Shown here: piece by piece, positions 42,202 to 52,132 of the stretch | How positions within the stretch are numbered: the first letter of the stretch is position 1 | Layout of the letters: each line of letters starts with the position of its first letter | Assembly (NCBI RefSeq): GCF_024494645.1 | Contig: NZ_JANHDJ010000004.1 | Coordinates: 124,001-188,000 of the forward strand | From: Halohasta litorea | Lineage (GTDB): Archaea; Halobacteriota; Halobacteria; Halobacteriales; Haloferacaceae | Reading direction: 5' to 3' | Length of the DNA: 64,000 nucleotides | The notes under the pieces: model-generated | Told to the model about the DNA's origin: nothing | What the model saw: the letters and a program-made list of their open reading frames with translations, nothing else | Databases searched by the model: none | Position numbers and translations under genes: made by a program

Positions 42202-42254
42202 AGCTGTCATAGGGGCGGTACGGGCAAAAGAAACGCGGCGTGGCTGGGATGGCG

Positions 42255-45200
42255 TCAGATCGTGAACCGCTCGACGGCGGTTCCGGCCCGCCGCAGGTCG
42301 GTGTCGCTGGCGGCCGCAACCGTCACCGGGATCTCGCCGTGGTCGATCGGGATCGTCAGCTCGAATTTCCCGTCTTCGACCTCGCCGATCGCGCTGTCGG
42401 CGGTCACCTTGACTGCGACGAGCTCGCCGTCAGTTTCGCCAGTGACCTGCAGGCTGTCGTCGACGATCCGCGTTTCGACACGGAGCGTCGGCTCTTCATC
42501 GCGCTCGTCGCCGAGATACCGGTCGGCGACTGCGGTGGGCTGCTCGACTGGCTCACCGGCATCGATGCCATGAGCCAGCCGGATGAACTGGGCCATACTC
42601 CAGGCGAGTGGGGTCGCTGCACCGGTCCCCTCGCCGATATCCCAGTTGTAGTCGTTCTCGATGTGGCGGTCCCAGACCTGCTCGGCGATCATCCGCCCGC
42701 TGTTGGCGAAGCCGGCCATCGTCTCCAGCATCGACTGCGGTTCGAGCGGCCCCTCGTCGGTTCCGGCAAGGAGTTCGTACTCGCCGCGCTCGCCGGTGAA
42801 GATGGGCCACAAACGCCCTTTGCCTTTCGTCTGCACGGACCACGGCGCACCCTCGGCCTCCTCGGCGCGCTCGCCGTAGCCGTCGCCGTTGTAGCGGTAG
42901 AACGCCGGGCCCTGCGGCGTGTCGACCCGGATCGTTTCGTCGACCTCGGTCAGGGAGTTCAGGATGACTTCGTCGTCGTACGGCTTGATCCCCAAGCGAG
43001 TGAGTTCCAGGAACCCTCCATCAATGATCTCCCGTTCGTCGAGCGTCGGTCCCGCGTTCGCGAGCGTTCGCAGATGGCCCGCCTCGGGGTTGCCGTCGCG
43101 GGTGACGCGCACGTAGTACGGCGTGTGCGTGTGCAGATCGGTGCCGGTCTCGGTCGCGGTCCACTCCTCGACGCGGTCGGTCCACTCGTCGGCGAGCGCA
43201 AGCCACGGCAGGGCGTCGGCCGTCTCGCCCTCGTCGATGGCGAGATCAGCCGCCGAAACGAGGCCCGCGATCTCCGCCGCAATAGAGGACGGCGAGTAGC
43301 CCGCCTCCTCTTCCCATCGCTCCTGGGCAGTTGCGGGGCCGTTGCGGGCGACGTAGTCCGCCGACCGCTTGACGTTGATATAGTCGTACTCGACATCCGC
43401 AAAGCCCACACCGCTTTCGGCCAGCTGGTAGGCCATGATCAGCGGGAAGGAGATGTTGTCGATCTGCTCGCCGCCCCACCGGGTCAGCCCGTTGACGTAG
43501 GTGTTCTGGGGGATAAAGCCCTCCTCGTCCTGCTGGTACTCGAAGATGAACTGGAGGGCGTCGGTCGCCGTCTTGCGGTCGTCGAGCGCCTCGAAGACCG
43601 TAAAGACCTGATAGAGGTCCCGGGACCAGACGAAATTATACCCATAGCCCTTCGGCTCGTCGGCAGTGACGGCCTCGCCCCACGGCACCGAGGGGCTGGC
43701 GATGCCAGCGCCCATGTAGGTCTTGTCCTCGACGGCCCGCAGGGCCATCAGACAGCTCTTGTACTGGGCCAGCAGGTCGTCGTCTCCCGTGACCGAATCG
43801 GGGAACGACTTGTCGGCCAGGAAGTCGTCCCACGTTTCGGCGTAGGCCGACCGGACGTCCTCGTAGCCGCGAGCCAGTGCGCCTTCGGCCTCACCGAGGG
43901 CGGCGGCGGTGTCGGCGTTCTCGCCGAACCCGATCGCGACCTGTTCGTTGACGTCGCCGGTGCCGATCCGGCCCACCAGCACGATGTTGTCGTCGTCGAG
44001 TCGGTCGGTCGGCACAGGCCGTTTGCCCGAGGCGAACAGTTTCGAGAGGTGCTCGGAGCCAGCCGAGCCGACAGTCGCCCAGTCGAACCGGCTTGAGGTG
44101 GTCATCGCCGCCGCAACGCTGTAGACGTCGCCGTTCTCGTCGGTCAAAAGTGGCTCGGAGCCGGTGTCGTAGGCCTCGGCATCCCGGGCAGCCAGGTGGT
44201 AGTTGCCGGTCTCGCCGAGCCGGTAGCCCCGGTCTCTGGTGCCGGTGTTGGTCAGCGCCATGTCGGCCATCGCGTAGACGTCGTACTCGTTGTCGTCGTC
44301 GGCCGTGAAGTCGACGTCGGCGACGATCGCGTCGTGGTTCGGGTCGATCGCGTACTCGACGGTGAGCGTCCACTCGTGGCCCCGGCCGTCGCCGCGTTCG
44401 GTGATGACGTGGCGGAAGAGTAGCGCGTCGTCGTCGGTCGGCTCGACGCGACGCTCGATGGTGTCGGTGTCGTCGTCGATCCGCGTCTCGTTGTGGGTAC
44501 GGGCGGTGTACTCGGACTTCTCGCCGGTGTCGGCGACGAGGAAGTCCACGGTTCTGAGGTTCATCAGGTCGACCCGTGGGAACCGGACCTCGGTGAGTGC
44601 CCCCTCCGTGAGGGTGTACCAGACCTTCGAGGCGTCGCTTTTCCCGTGGTCGGCGACCGTACCGACGCCGTATTTTTCACCCGTTGTCCACCGTGGCCGA
44701 CTTTCGGGCCCCGATGGGGCGGGCGTCGAGCCCGGCAGGGCGTTCTGCTCGCGGAGGGCGGCGGTCGCCCGGAGCCGGAGGGCGTGAGACCAGCCCAGGG
44801 GTGCGGCACCGTCGAGGGTCCCGTCGTCGAAAACCTGCTCGGAGAGATAGCCCGCATCGCTGGTCAGTGGGCCGTCGGGCAGCAGCAGCGAGTAGAGCGT
44901 CTCGGCGATCTCGAAGTACTCCTCGGCCTCGTCGTCGCGGTCGTAGTCGGCCAGCAGCACGCCGAGGTCGGCCGCCGCGTTCGCGCCCCAGGCCGTCGAG
45001 ACGCTCCAGATCTTCTCGCCTGCCTGCCCCTCCGAGCGCCACGTATCGCCCTCGAATCGGGCGAGCCCGGCGACCTCGCTGTCGTCGGGGTCACGATAGA
45101 GGTTATCGAAGACGTGCCGGATGTGGTTCGTGAGTCGGTCGACCGTCGACTCTTCGAGGTCGGTCAGCTGGTCGTAGGCGACCAGCGCCTCGACGATCGC

Positions 45201-46790
45201 AAACGTCCCCGAATCGATCCGGTTGTCGATCTTCCCGCTTTTGTTGAGCCGGAGGCCGTAGACCTGCCGCTTGTCGCTCCAGAGCTTGTCCAGGCTGTCG
45301 ACGATCGTGTCGGCCTGGTCGCGGGCGTGGGTCGCGGTCTGGTGGTCCACGGGGGCGTTGGCCACCGTCGCGTAGGCGGTGAGGTAGGCCGCCGCCGTGT
45401 GGGTAAAGCGGCCGTCCATGTTCTCCCAGAGGTTCTGACACCGGCCGGGAAGCCCGTCGTCCTCCAAGGTCTCGTCGAGCACCGCAAGGGCGTCGTGGAT
45501 TGTCTCTCTGACCGAGGCGGTCAGTTCCTCGGAGAGCGTCTCCTCGCGTTCGGTCAGCAGCGTCGCCAGGAAGGCGACCGCGCTGGCGGTCTGATCCGAC
45601 TGATACTCCTCGTTGCCTGCACCCTCGACGCGGCTGTGGGCCCATCCCGGCGCGAGCGAGCCGTCGACGGCCCACGCCCGATGGGACCACGAGCCGTCCT
45701 CGCGTTGGGTCTCACAGAAGAACTCCGCTGTGGCCTCGATGTTTCGCTGGAGATCGAGTTCCAGGAGGCTGTCGGCTTCAAGCAGCTGGCGGCCGGTTTC
45801 GGCCTCGTCGCGGAACCATGTGTAGCCGTAGCCGCCGGAGTTACTATAAAAGGGGTCGAACTCGGGGGCGGCGATGTGTGCGCCGGTCGGTGCGGTAAGC
45901 AGCGACAGTGCCCGGAGATCCGAGCGGACGACTGCGCCGTTGGGGGCCGAATCCGGCACCGATACCTCGGCGCGCTCGCGTCCGGCATCCCGGATGTCGT
46001 CGGCTGTACGGTGGGCCTCCGCACACCGGCGGATGTCGGCGAGTGCTTCCTCGCGGCCGAGGCTGTCGTGATCCGACAGCTGGGTGACGAGCGTAGTTCT
46101 GGCCGCCCGGCCGCTCTGATTGAGCGGGGCGTTGACCACGACGTCGCCGCTGAGGTGGGTGTCCTCGAAGCGGTTGATGACCGCATCCCGCGGGAAGTCG
46201 AAGGCCTCCTCCGAAAGCACCTCCTCGAAGCGCTCGGGGATCTGGCCCCGAACGTCAGTAATACCGTTGGAAGCGGTGACGTAATCGTGTTCGGCGCGGT
46301 GGAATACCTCGACGGTCTTGGTGTCGTCGGGGCCGACGTCCTCGTGGATGAGTCGGCCGACCTGTGTTTCGCGGCCCTCGGGGGCGAACGTCAGAAACGC
46401 CGTGAGCTCGGCGTCGGCGGGGATCGCCCCGCGGAGTTCGACGTGCGTGACGTGGGCCCGGCCCAGCGTGAGGTCGTACTGGTGGACGGTGAACCCGCGG
46501 GCGTCGTACTCGGTTTCGACGACGTTCGTCTCGCGGTAGTAGTGCTGTCTGACCGTCGAAAACTCGTCGAACCACTGGGTGCCGTCAGCGGTTTCAATGC
46601 CCAGTCGTGACCGATCGATACCGTAGAGTCCAGAAAGCGCCGACGAATAGTCGCGGAGGCTGCCCTCGGGATCGACGTAGACGAGCCGATCGCCGTGGGC
46701 CGAAAACGCGCCATCGGTGGTCCGACACTCCTCGGGAAAGCGTCGACCCCTGTGGCGCTTGTACTCGTTCAACGCAGTGCGAAGTCGCAT
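42255..46790 (-). CDS. double-module GH15 glucoamylase/glucodextranase-like protein
   Basis: A 1511-residue protein without signal peptide. Residues about 1-690 form one GH15-type module with an N-terminal sandwich and an (alpha/alpha)6 barrel (YGYTWFRDEAET near 320, REDGSWSHRAW). From about 700 a second complete module begins with a glucodextranase-type N domain (KYGVGTVADHGKSDASKVWY), then the barrel (YNFVWSRDLYQVF near 1050, GFIPQNTYVNGL), and a C-terminal beta domain (about 1390-1511). GH15 enzymes release glucose from alpha-glucan ends. It is divergent from a GH13 amylase over 228 bases, so the two probably degrade an internal alpha-glucan together. Confidence 0.92.
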   Translation of the reverse strand: MRLRTALNEYKRHRGRRFPEECRTTDGAFSAHGDRLVYVDPEGSLRDYSSALSGLYGIDRSRLGIETADGTQWFDEFSTVRQHYYRETNVVETEYDARGFTVHQYDLTLGRAHVTHVELRGAIPADAELTAFLTFAPEGRETQVGRLIHEDVGPDDTKTVEVFHRAEHDYVTASNGITDVRGQIPERFEEVLSEEAFDFPRDAVINRFEDTHLSGDVVVNAPLNQSGRAARTTLVTQLSDHDSLGREEALADIRRCAEAHRTADDIRDAGRERAEVSVPDSAPNGAVVRSDLRALSLLTAPTGAHIAAPEFDPFYSNSGGYGYTWFRDEAETGRQLLEADSLLELDLQRNIEATAEFFCETQREDGSWSHRAWAVDGSLAPGWAHSRVEGAGNEEYQSDQTASAVAFLATLLTEREETLSEELTASVRETIHDALAVLDETLEDDGLPGRCQNLWENMDGRFTHTAAAYLTAYATVANAPVDHQTATHARDQADTIVDSLDKLWSDKRQVYGLRLNKSGKIDNRIDSGTFAIVEALVAYDQLTDLEESTVDRLTNHIRHVFDNLYRDPDDSEVAGLARFEGDTWRSEGQAGEKIWSVSTAWGANAAADLGVLLADYDRDDEAEEYFEIAETLYSLLLPDGPLTSDAGYLSEQVFDDGTLDGAAPLGWSHALRLRATAALREQNALPGSTPAPSGPESRPRWTTGEKYGVGTVADHGKSDASKVWYTLTEGALTEVRFPRVDLMNLRTVDFLVADTGEKSEYTARTHNETRIDDDTDTIERRVEPTDDDALLFRHVITERGDGRGHEWTLTVEYAIDPNHDAIVADVDFTADDDNEYDVYAMADMALTNTGTRDRGYRLGETGNYHLAARDAEAYDTGSEPLLTDENGDVYSVAAAMTTSSRFDWATVGSAGSEHLSKLFASGKRPVPTDRLDDDNIVLVGRIGTGDVNEQVAIGFGENADTAAALGEAEGALARGYEDVRSAYAETWDDFLADKSFPDSVTGDDDLLAQYKSCLMALRAVEDKTYMGAGIASPSVPWGEAVTADEPKGYGYNFVWSRDLYQVFTVFEALDDRKTATDALQFIFEYQQDEEGFIPQNTYVNGLTRWGGEQIDNISFPLIMAYQLAESGVGFADVEYDYINVKRSADYVARNGPATAQERWEEEAGYSPSSIAAEIAGLVSAADLAIDEGETADALPWLALADEWTDRVEEWTATETGTDLHTHTPYYVRVTRDGNPEAGHLRTLANAGPTLDEREIIDGGFLELTRLGIKPYDDEVILNSLTEVDETIRVDTPQGPAFYRYNGDGYGERAEEAEGAPWSVQTKGKGRLWPIFTGERGEYELLAGTDEGPLEPQSMLETMAGFANSGRMIAEQVWDRHIENDYNWDIGEGTGAATPLAWSMAQFIRLAHGIDAGEPVEQPTAVADRYLGDERDEEPTLRVETRIVDDSLQVTGETDGELVAVKVTADSAIGEVEDGKFELTIPIDHGEIPVTVAAASDTDLRRAGTAVERFTI

Positions 46791-47018
46791 GTACTCCCTG
46801 ATTGGGGGTCTACAACTAAGTATTGGCGGCTCGATCCTCCCGGTTACCCGACAATTGGGGTGAACGACAGTGATAAATTCGGCGGTTGGGACAAACCTGA
46901 ATAGAGTTAAAATAATTGTGAGAATTCTCGAAATATATAAATAAATCATCCAAGATTCCGGTTATGAGTAGTTTCCAAATACATAAGACCAAAGTGAGAG
47001 AGTGTTTTTAGTAGCAAT

Positions 47019-49016
47019 ATGGACCATCCAGGACCGCCGCAGTTCATCGCGGTTGGCGATAGCTTACAGCTCGCGCCACGGGACCCCGACCCCGAGGCCG
47101 ACTACGAATGGACGATCAGCGAAGCGCCGCTCGCCAGCGAGGCAACGGTCGGCGACGACGCGGTCGAGCAGTTCATCCCCGACGTACCCGGCCGGTACAC
47201 GGCGACGCTGCGGACTCCCTCCGATCAGTTCGATCTCTCGATCCGCGTCTTCCCGAGCGACCGCCGACCGACCGGCGAAGGCTCCGGTTCGGGCCGCAGC
47301 GGCCAGAGCGGCTACAGCGGGATGAGCGGCCAGAGCGGCTCGGCGCGACCCTTCAAAAGCGGCGGCGTCAGCGGCTCCGGCTCGGGTGCGCTCGGCGAAT
47401 CCAGCGGCGAGGGCAGCGGTCGACCGCGCATCCGACTCGACGCCGAAATCGAGGGCGACGAAGCCGTCGTCACCGCGACGCCGACGCCGAACCCCGCCTC
47501 GACGCAGGACGCCGACGAGCTCGACATCGAGTTCATGCTCGACGACCGCGACGGCGTCACCGAGGGCGACGTCACGATCGACGACCGCGAGCTCCGCATC
47601 CCGCTCGAAGCCATCGGCGAGCAGGTACGCGTCCACGCGGTCGCCATCGGCGACAGCTACAGTGTCGCCGACGCGGTCACTGTCGATCGACTCACCGACG
47701 ACGAGGAACTGGTCACCGACGGCGGCGTGACCACGACCGGCAACTTCGCGGTCCACCGCCCCAACGACCCCCCGGAGTGGGGCAAACGCGTCACACTCTA
47801 CGAGATCTACGTCCGCGGCTTCGCGGCCGACGACGAGGAGGCAGAGACGACCTTCGAGGCGCTCGAAAACCGCCTCGACTACATGGAGGAACTCGGCGTC
47901 GACTGTCTGTGGCTCACGCCCGTGCTCCAGCACGACGGCGCGCCCCACGGCTACAACATCACCGACTTCTTTTCGATCGCGGACGACCTCGGCGACCGCG
48001 AGGACTACGAGTCGTTCGTCGAGGCGGCCCACGAGCGGGATATGGCCGTCCTCTTCGATCTCGTGATGAACCACTCCGCGCGGGATCATCCGTACTTCCA
48101 GGACGCCTACCAGAACCCCGACTCGGAGTACTACGACTGGTACGAGTGGCAGGACAACGGCGAGCCAGGCACCTACTTCGGCTGGGAGTACATCGCCAAC
48201 TTCGACTTCACGAACCTCGAAGTCCGCGAGCACCTCCTCGAGGCCGTCGACGAGTGGGCCGAAGTCGCCGACGGCTTCCGATGTGACATGGCGTGGGCCG
48301 TCCCCGAATCCTTCTGGAAGGAGATGCGCGAGCGACTCAAGAGCAAGGACCCGGAGTTCCTTCTCCTGGATGAGACGATTCCGTACATCGCCGACTTCCA
48401 CGAGGGGATGTTCGACATCCACTTCGATACGACGCTGTATTTCACCCTCCGGCAGGTCGGCAACGGACACCAGCCAGCCGAGTCGATCCTGGATGCCGTC
48501 GAGGGGCGAAAACGCTCGGCGTTTCCGGATCACGCCGCCTTCATGCTCTACATGGAGAACCACGACGAGACGCGCTACGTCGTCGAGTGCGGCGACGAGG
48601 CGACCAAGGCCGCCGCGGGCGCACTGTTTACGCTCCCCGGCATTCCGATGCTGTACGGCGGCCAAGAGTTGGGTCAGCGCGGTCGACGCGACCATCTCGC
48701 GTGGGACCACGCCCGCGAGGAGATCCGCGAGCACTACGACGACCTGATTCAACTCAAGGAGAACCACCCGGCCCTCGGCGAGAACGGCGACCTCGAACGC
48801 ATTGAGTACGAGGCCGACGACGCCTCGAAGGTCGTCGCCTTCGGCCGTGAGGGCGAGGACACCGAGTACGTCGTCCTGCTCAACTTCGGCGAGGGGACCG
48901 AGACGGTCGGCATCGACAAAACCGTCGACGCGACCGATCTCGTCTCCGGCGACTCGATCGCCGCCGAGGAAGGACTGACCGTCGACGACGTGGCAGTCGT
49001 CGAAGTCGACGAGTAG
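47019..49016 (+). CDS. GH13 alpha-amylase family enzyme, intracellular
   Basis: A 665-residue enzyme without signal peptide. An N-terminal PKD-like segment (about 1-85, AVGDSLQLAPRDPDPEADY) is joined by a Gly/Ser linker with repeated SGQSG units (about 88-135) to a second strand-rich domain. The barrel starts at RVTLYEIYVRGF. Catalytic residues lie in DGFRCDMAWAVP (nucleophile Asp), FLLLDETIPY (acid Glu) and MENHDETR (Asp). The C-terminal beta-sheet domain ends VAVVEVDE. It hydrolyses alpha-1,4-glucans; exact specificity is not clear. The promoter region shared with the GH15 gene is unusually AT-rich. Confidence 0.92.
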   Translation: MDHPGPPQFIAVGDSLQLAPRDPDPEADYEWTISEAPLASEATVGDDAVEQFIPDVPGRYTATLRTPSDQFDLSIRVFPSDRRPTGEGSGSGRSGQSGYSGMSGQSGSARPFKSGGVSGSGSGALGESSGEGSGRPRIRLDAEIEGDEAVVTATPTPNPASTQDADELDIEFMLDDRDGVTEGDVTIDDRELRIPLEAIGEQVRVHAVAIGDSYSVADAVTVDRLTDDEELVTDGGVTTTGNFAVHRPNDPPEWGKRVTLYEIYVRGFAADDEEAETTFEALENRLDYMEELGVDCLWLTPVLQHDGAPHGYNITDFFSIADDLGDREDYESFVEAAHERDMAVLFDLVMNHSARDHPYFQDAYQNPDSEYYDWYEWQDNGEPGTYFGWEYIANFDFTNLEVREHLLEAVDEWAEVADGFRCDMAWAVPESFWKEMRERLKSKDPEFLLLDETIPYIADFHEGMFDIHFDTTLYFTLRQVGNGHQPAESILDAVEGRKRSAFPDHAAFMLYMENHDETRYVVECGDEATKAAAGALFTLPGIPMLYGGQELGQRGRRDHLAWDHAREEIREHYDDLIQLKENHPALGENGDLERIEYEADDASKVVAFGREGEDTEYVVLLNFGEGTETVGIDKTVDATDLVSGDSIAAEEGLTVDDVAVVEVDE

Positions 49017-49167
49017 ATCGGCGCGCGGCGGCGCGAAGTCGACAGCGAGTCCGTTCGACCGCCGGACCGCTGTTTCGTCGACTACCCGATATATCACGAG
49101 TCGAACTCACACACGAGGGGAGAGCCGCGTTTTTCAAGTAGTCCCGACCAATACGAACGAGTAACTG

Positions 49168-50346
49168 ATGAGCGAGGACTTCTACGAGGTGCTCGGTGTC
49201 TCACGAGACGCCTCCGAAGACGAGATCAAAAAGGCCTACCGGAAGAAGGCCGCGGAGTATCATCCCGACGTGAGCGATGATCCGAACGCCGAAGAGAAGT
49301 TCAAGCAGGTCGAGAAGGCAAAGGAGGTCCTCACAGACGAGGAAAAGCGGCAGGCCTACGACCAGATGGGCCACGACCGCTTCGAGCAGGCCGAAAAGCG
49401 CGGCGGCTTCGACGGCCAAGGCCCCGGCGGTGGCGCAGGCGGCTTCGGCGGCGGTGGCATGGGTGGTATGGGTGGTGGCGGCGGCTTTGAGGACATCTTC
49501 GAGCAGTTCTTCGGCGGCGGTCGCGGTGGTGGCGGCCGCGGCGGCGGCCAACGCCGTAACCAGCCCCGACAGGGTCGGAACCTTCGGACCTCGATGGAGA
49601 TCACCCTCGAAGACGCCTACAACGGCGTCGAAAAGGAGTTCACCATCACGCGCCCCGAGACGTGTTCGGAGTGCGGCGGTGCGGGCCACCCTGACGACGC
49701 CGAGGTCTCGACCTGCCGGGAGTGTGACGGCACCGGCCAGACCACCCGTGTCCAGCAGACCCCCTTCGGCCGTGTCCAGCAGCGTTCTACCTGTCCCCGC
49801 TGTGGCGGCGAGGGCGAGACCGCCGACAAGACCTGTGGCACCTGTGGCGGCGACGGCATCGAGGACAAACAGGTCACGCTGACCGTCGAGGTCCCGGCCG
49901 GTATCAGAACGGGTCAGACACTTCGCATGGACGGCGAGGGAGCCCCCGGTGAGAACCGGGGGCCGAACGGCGACCTGCTGATCGACATCGAGATCGCCGA
50001 CCACGACACCTTCGAGCGGGACGGCGACGATCTCCACTACAACCACGCGATTTCCTTCCCGCAGGCGGTCTTCGGCGACACCGTCGAGATTCCGACCCTC
50101 GACGGCACCAAGAAGATGGACATCCCGGCAGGCACCCAGAGCGGCGAGCAGTTCCGCCTCCGCGGCGAGGGGATGCCACGGCTCCGCGGTCGGCGCTCGG
50201 GGCACCTGTTCGTGACCGTCCAAGTCGTCACGCCCGACTCGCTCAACAAGGACCAGCGCGAGGCCCTGGAGGCCTTTGCCGAGGCCGGTGGCGAGGAAGT
50301 CGACGTGAGTGAGGGCTTCTTCGAGAAGATCAAAAACAGTTTCTGA
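49168..50346 (+). CDS. dnaJ: chaperone protein DnaJ
   Basis: A 392-residue type I Hsp40. The J-domain has the HPD tripeptide in YHPDVSDD (about residues 32-39), then a long Gly-rich stretch (80-130) with [11 protein letters not shown]. Four zinc-finger repeats follow: [24 protein letters not shown] and CGTCGGDG. The substrate-binding domain ends FFEKIKNSF. It works with DnaK and GrpE, neither of which is in the window. Directly upstream are AT-rich words (GCGTTTTTCAAG near 49128). Confidence 0.96.
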   Translation: MSEDFYEVLGVSRDASEDEIKKAYRKKAAEYHPDVSDDPNAEEKFKQVEKAKEVLTDEEKRQAYDQMGHDRFEQAEKRGGFDGQGPGGGAGGFGGGGMGGMGGGGGFEDIFEQFFGGGRGGGGRGGGQRRNQPRQGRNLRTSMEITLEDAYNGVEKEFTITRPETCSECGGAGHPDDAEVSTCRECDGTGQTTRVQQTPFGRVQQRSTCPRCGGEGETADKTCGTCGGDGIEDKQVTLTVEVPAGIRTGQTLRMDGEGAPGENRGPNGDLLIDIEIADHDTFERDGDDLHYNHAISFPQAVFGDTVEIPTLDGTKKMDIPAGTQSGEQFRLRGEGMPRLRGRRSGHLFVTVQVVTPDSLNKDQREALEAFAEAGGEEVDVSEGFFEKIKNSF

Positions 50347-50495
50347 GCGGTCGGCTGCCGATCCGAAACACGTTGTTTTCGGGCTCGATAGCGACTGGTA
50401 CGTGCGATTTCACCGGAAGCGCGGTGTCTATGAGTTCTGTTGACACGCGCCAGCGACAACGGGGTGTTTTTGGATCGGTGTTGCCTACGCCCGCC

Positions 50496-51236
50496 ATGGA
50501 CGCGGCTGTACTCGGCGATCTGTTGGCGCGCGACAAGCGGCGGAGCCAGCCCGCGGTCGTGGTTCCGGCCGCCGACCGCGAGATGAGCTATCACGACTTC
50601 ATTACGACCGCATACAAATCGGGCAACGTACTCCGGTATCTGGGCCTTAGCGCCGACGCGCGGCTTGCGGTCGACCCCGCGCTCCGTCCCGAACCGCTGC
50701 TCGCCTTTTTAGGGGCTGCCCAGCTCGGAGCCGTGACGACGTTCGATTCGACCGCTGAGGCCCGGGTTCGGCTGGTGTCGGTCGACGACGAGGCCGCCCA
50801 CACCGAGCGCGGGGGCCGACTCGCCGTGTTCGGCGGCTCCCCCGAGGCGACCACGACGACCCACTGGGAGCAGGAGGTCTGGAGCGAGAACCCCGCCTTC
50901 CCGCCGACGGAGGTCGACCCTGAATCGACGGCGCTCGTCGCTGGCGACCAGCAGTACAGCCACCGCCGCCTTTTAAAAATGGCTGAACGAGTGGTCGAGG
51001 AACTCTCACTTACAAAAGGGTCGCGGCTGGCGATCCGTACACCGCTGTCGCGGCCCGAAACGATCGGCGGCGGGCTCGTCGCCGCGCTGGCTGCGGGTGC
51101 GACGGCGGTGTTTATAACTGATGCAGCGACTGCCGTCGACGCCGACGCGGCGCTCGTCGACGATGCGGCACTCGTCGACGACGAGCAGTCGACGCCGGAG
51201 CCGAGGCGGCTTGCGATCGGGACGCTTCTCGACTAA
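50496..51236 (+). CDS. short AMP-binding-like (acyl-CoA synthetase N-terminal) protein
   Basis: A 246-residue protein that looks like a fragment of an acyl-CoA synthetase. MSYHDFITTAYKSGNVLRYLGL is the N-terminal region, FLGAAQLGAVTTFD the substrate-cavity loop, and STALVAGDQQYSHRRLLK replaces the AMP-binding P-loop region. The ATP motif (TSGTTGxPKG type) and the mobile C-terminal domain are missing, so catalysis is unlikely. Homologous short haloarchaeal proteins exist in my recollection. A repeated AALVDD pair (51147-51181) gives an acidic hairpin near the end. Confidence 0.55.
   Translation: MDAAVLGDLLARDKRRSQPAVVVPAADREMSYHDFITTAYKSGNVLRYLGLSADARLAVDPALRPEPLLAFLGAAQLGAVTTFDSTAEARVRLVSVDDEAAHTERGGRLAVFGGSPEATTTTHWEQEVWSENPAFPPTEVDPESTALVAGDQQYSHRRLLKMAERVVEELSLTKGSRLAIRTPLSRPETIGGGLVAALAAGATAVFITDAATAVDADAALVDDAALVDDEQSTPEPRRLAIGTLLD
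51147..51181. repeat. 18-bp tandem repeat in the AMP-binding-like gene
   Basis: Two near-identical copies of GCGGCNCTCGTCGACGA, 18 bases apart, encode AALVDD twice. Confidence 0.5.
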
Positions 51237-51311
51237 CCGAACCCGAGGTCGAACCTGACTTTCAGTTGACGGCTTCACAAAGCAGATATACGCACCAGTC
51301 ACAGAGCCGGT

Positions 51312-52031
51312 ATGAGACGTCGACTGGTCCTCGGAGCGGTGGGGTCGCTGGGTGGCTGGTCGCTGAGCGGCTGTCTCGATTCGGCTGCCGAAGCGGACGG
51401 GACGTCCAGTTCTAACACCTCGATAGACGAGTCGGAGGACGGCTCGGAGAACGACCCCGAAAACGGAACTGACCAGCAGACCTACGAGCAGTGTCATTTC
51501 GTCTCGGTCAACTACACGTCGCTACCAGAGCCCATCAAGCCCGAAGTCAGAGCGGCGCTGGACGACGGCCAGTACGAATCCGACGAGTTGCGGTTCGACG
51601 AGGCAGTCGACCCCGATCGCTCGTATATCATCGACGACGGCACGCCGTACGAACCGACGGTCACGACTGACGGCGAGAGTCGGCGGCTCGAACTCCAGGA
51701 AGCCGACGTCGTCAGACAGCCGGAGCCAGCGAAGATCGCGGTCGAAAACAGGGCAGAGCGCAACCACGAGGTTCGGATCGAACTGACCGACGGTGACGAG
51801 ACGCTCGTCGACGAAACCCTCCGCCTCGACCCCGACGAAGACCGGGAGATCGAGGCGACCGACGCGTTCGGGAGCTACGAGTTGGTCGCCGAAACACTGA
51901 CCGGCCACCGCGAGACGGATCGGTTCGGGTTCAGTGTGGGCGATTCGGCCTTCGATGGCTCGGTGACGGTCAGCGAAGACGGCATTTTCGTAACTCAGGA
52001 AATCGCGGATCAAGCTCCGTGCTGGAGTTAA
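51312..52031 (+). CDS. Tat-type lipoprotein of unknown function
   Basis: A 239-residue secreted protein. MRRRLVLGAVGSLGGWSLSGC has an Arg pair followed by a hydrophobic segment and a lipobox (LSGC) at Cys21, the haloarchaeal Tat-lipoprotein pattern. A Ser/Glu-rich linker follows. The globular part has a double Ser/Thr-rich beta region (VRIELTDGDETLVDETL) reminiscent of surface beta-sandwich domains. Function unknown. The ABC ATPase gene follows on the same strand and may be functionally linked. Confidence 0.75.
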   Translation: MRRRLVLGAVGSLGGWSLSGCLDSAAEADGTSSSNTSIDESEDGSENDPENGTDQQTYEQCHFVSVNYTSLPEPIKPEVRAALDDGQYESDELRFDEAVDPDRSYIIDDGTPYEPTVTTDGESRRLELQEADVVRQPEPAKIAVENRAERNHEVRIELTDGDETLVDETLRLDPDEDREIEATDAFGSYELVAETLTGHRETDRFGFSVGDSAFDGSVTVSEDGIFVTQEIADQAPCWS

Positions 52032-52132
52032 AACCAACAGAAGCCGGGCGTCGAGGCGAGTTGCAGAGCCAGCAACCGACCCGATTCTTCAAGTATCGGC
52101 TGGCCAAACAGTTCTATCAACGACTTATTTAT

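Noticed and set aside
44493-46610. A 705-codon open frame antisense to the GH15 gene
   Set aside because: It is a high-GC shadow: its composition follows the opposite strand's codon positions, it shows no domain motifs, and the GH15 protein on the other strand is clearly real.
46921-47018. Possible TrmB-type regulatory site (TACT-N7/8-GAGTA) before the amylase genes
   Set aside because: GAGTA is present at 46966-46970, but no TACT half-site lies at the right distance.
47064-49097. A 677-codon frame antisense to the GH13 amylase
   Set aside because: It shows no recognisable motifs, and the catalytic residues of GH13 are read on the plus strand.
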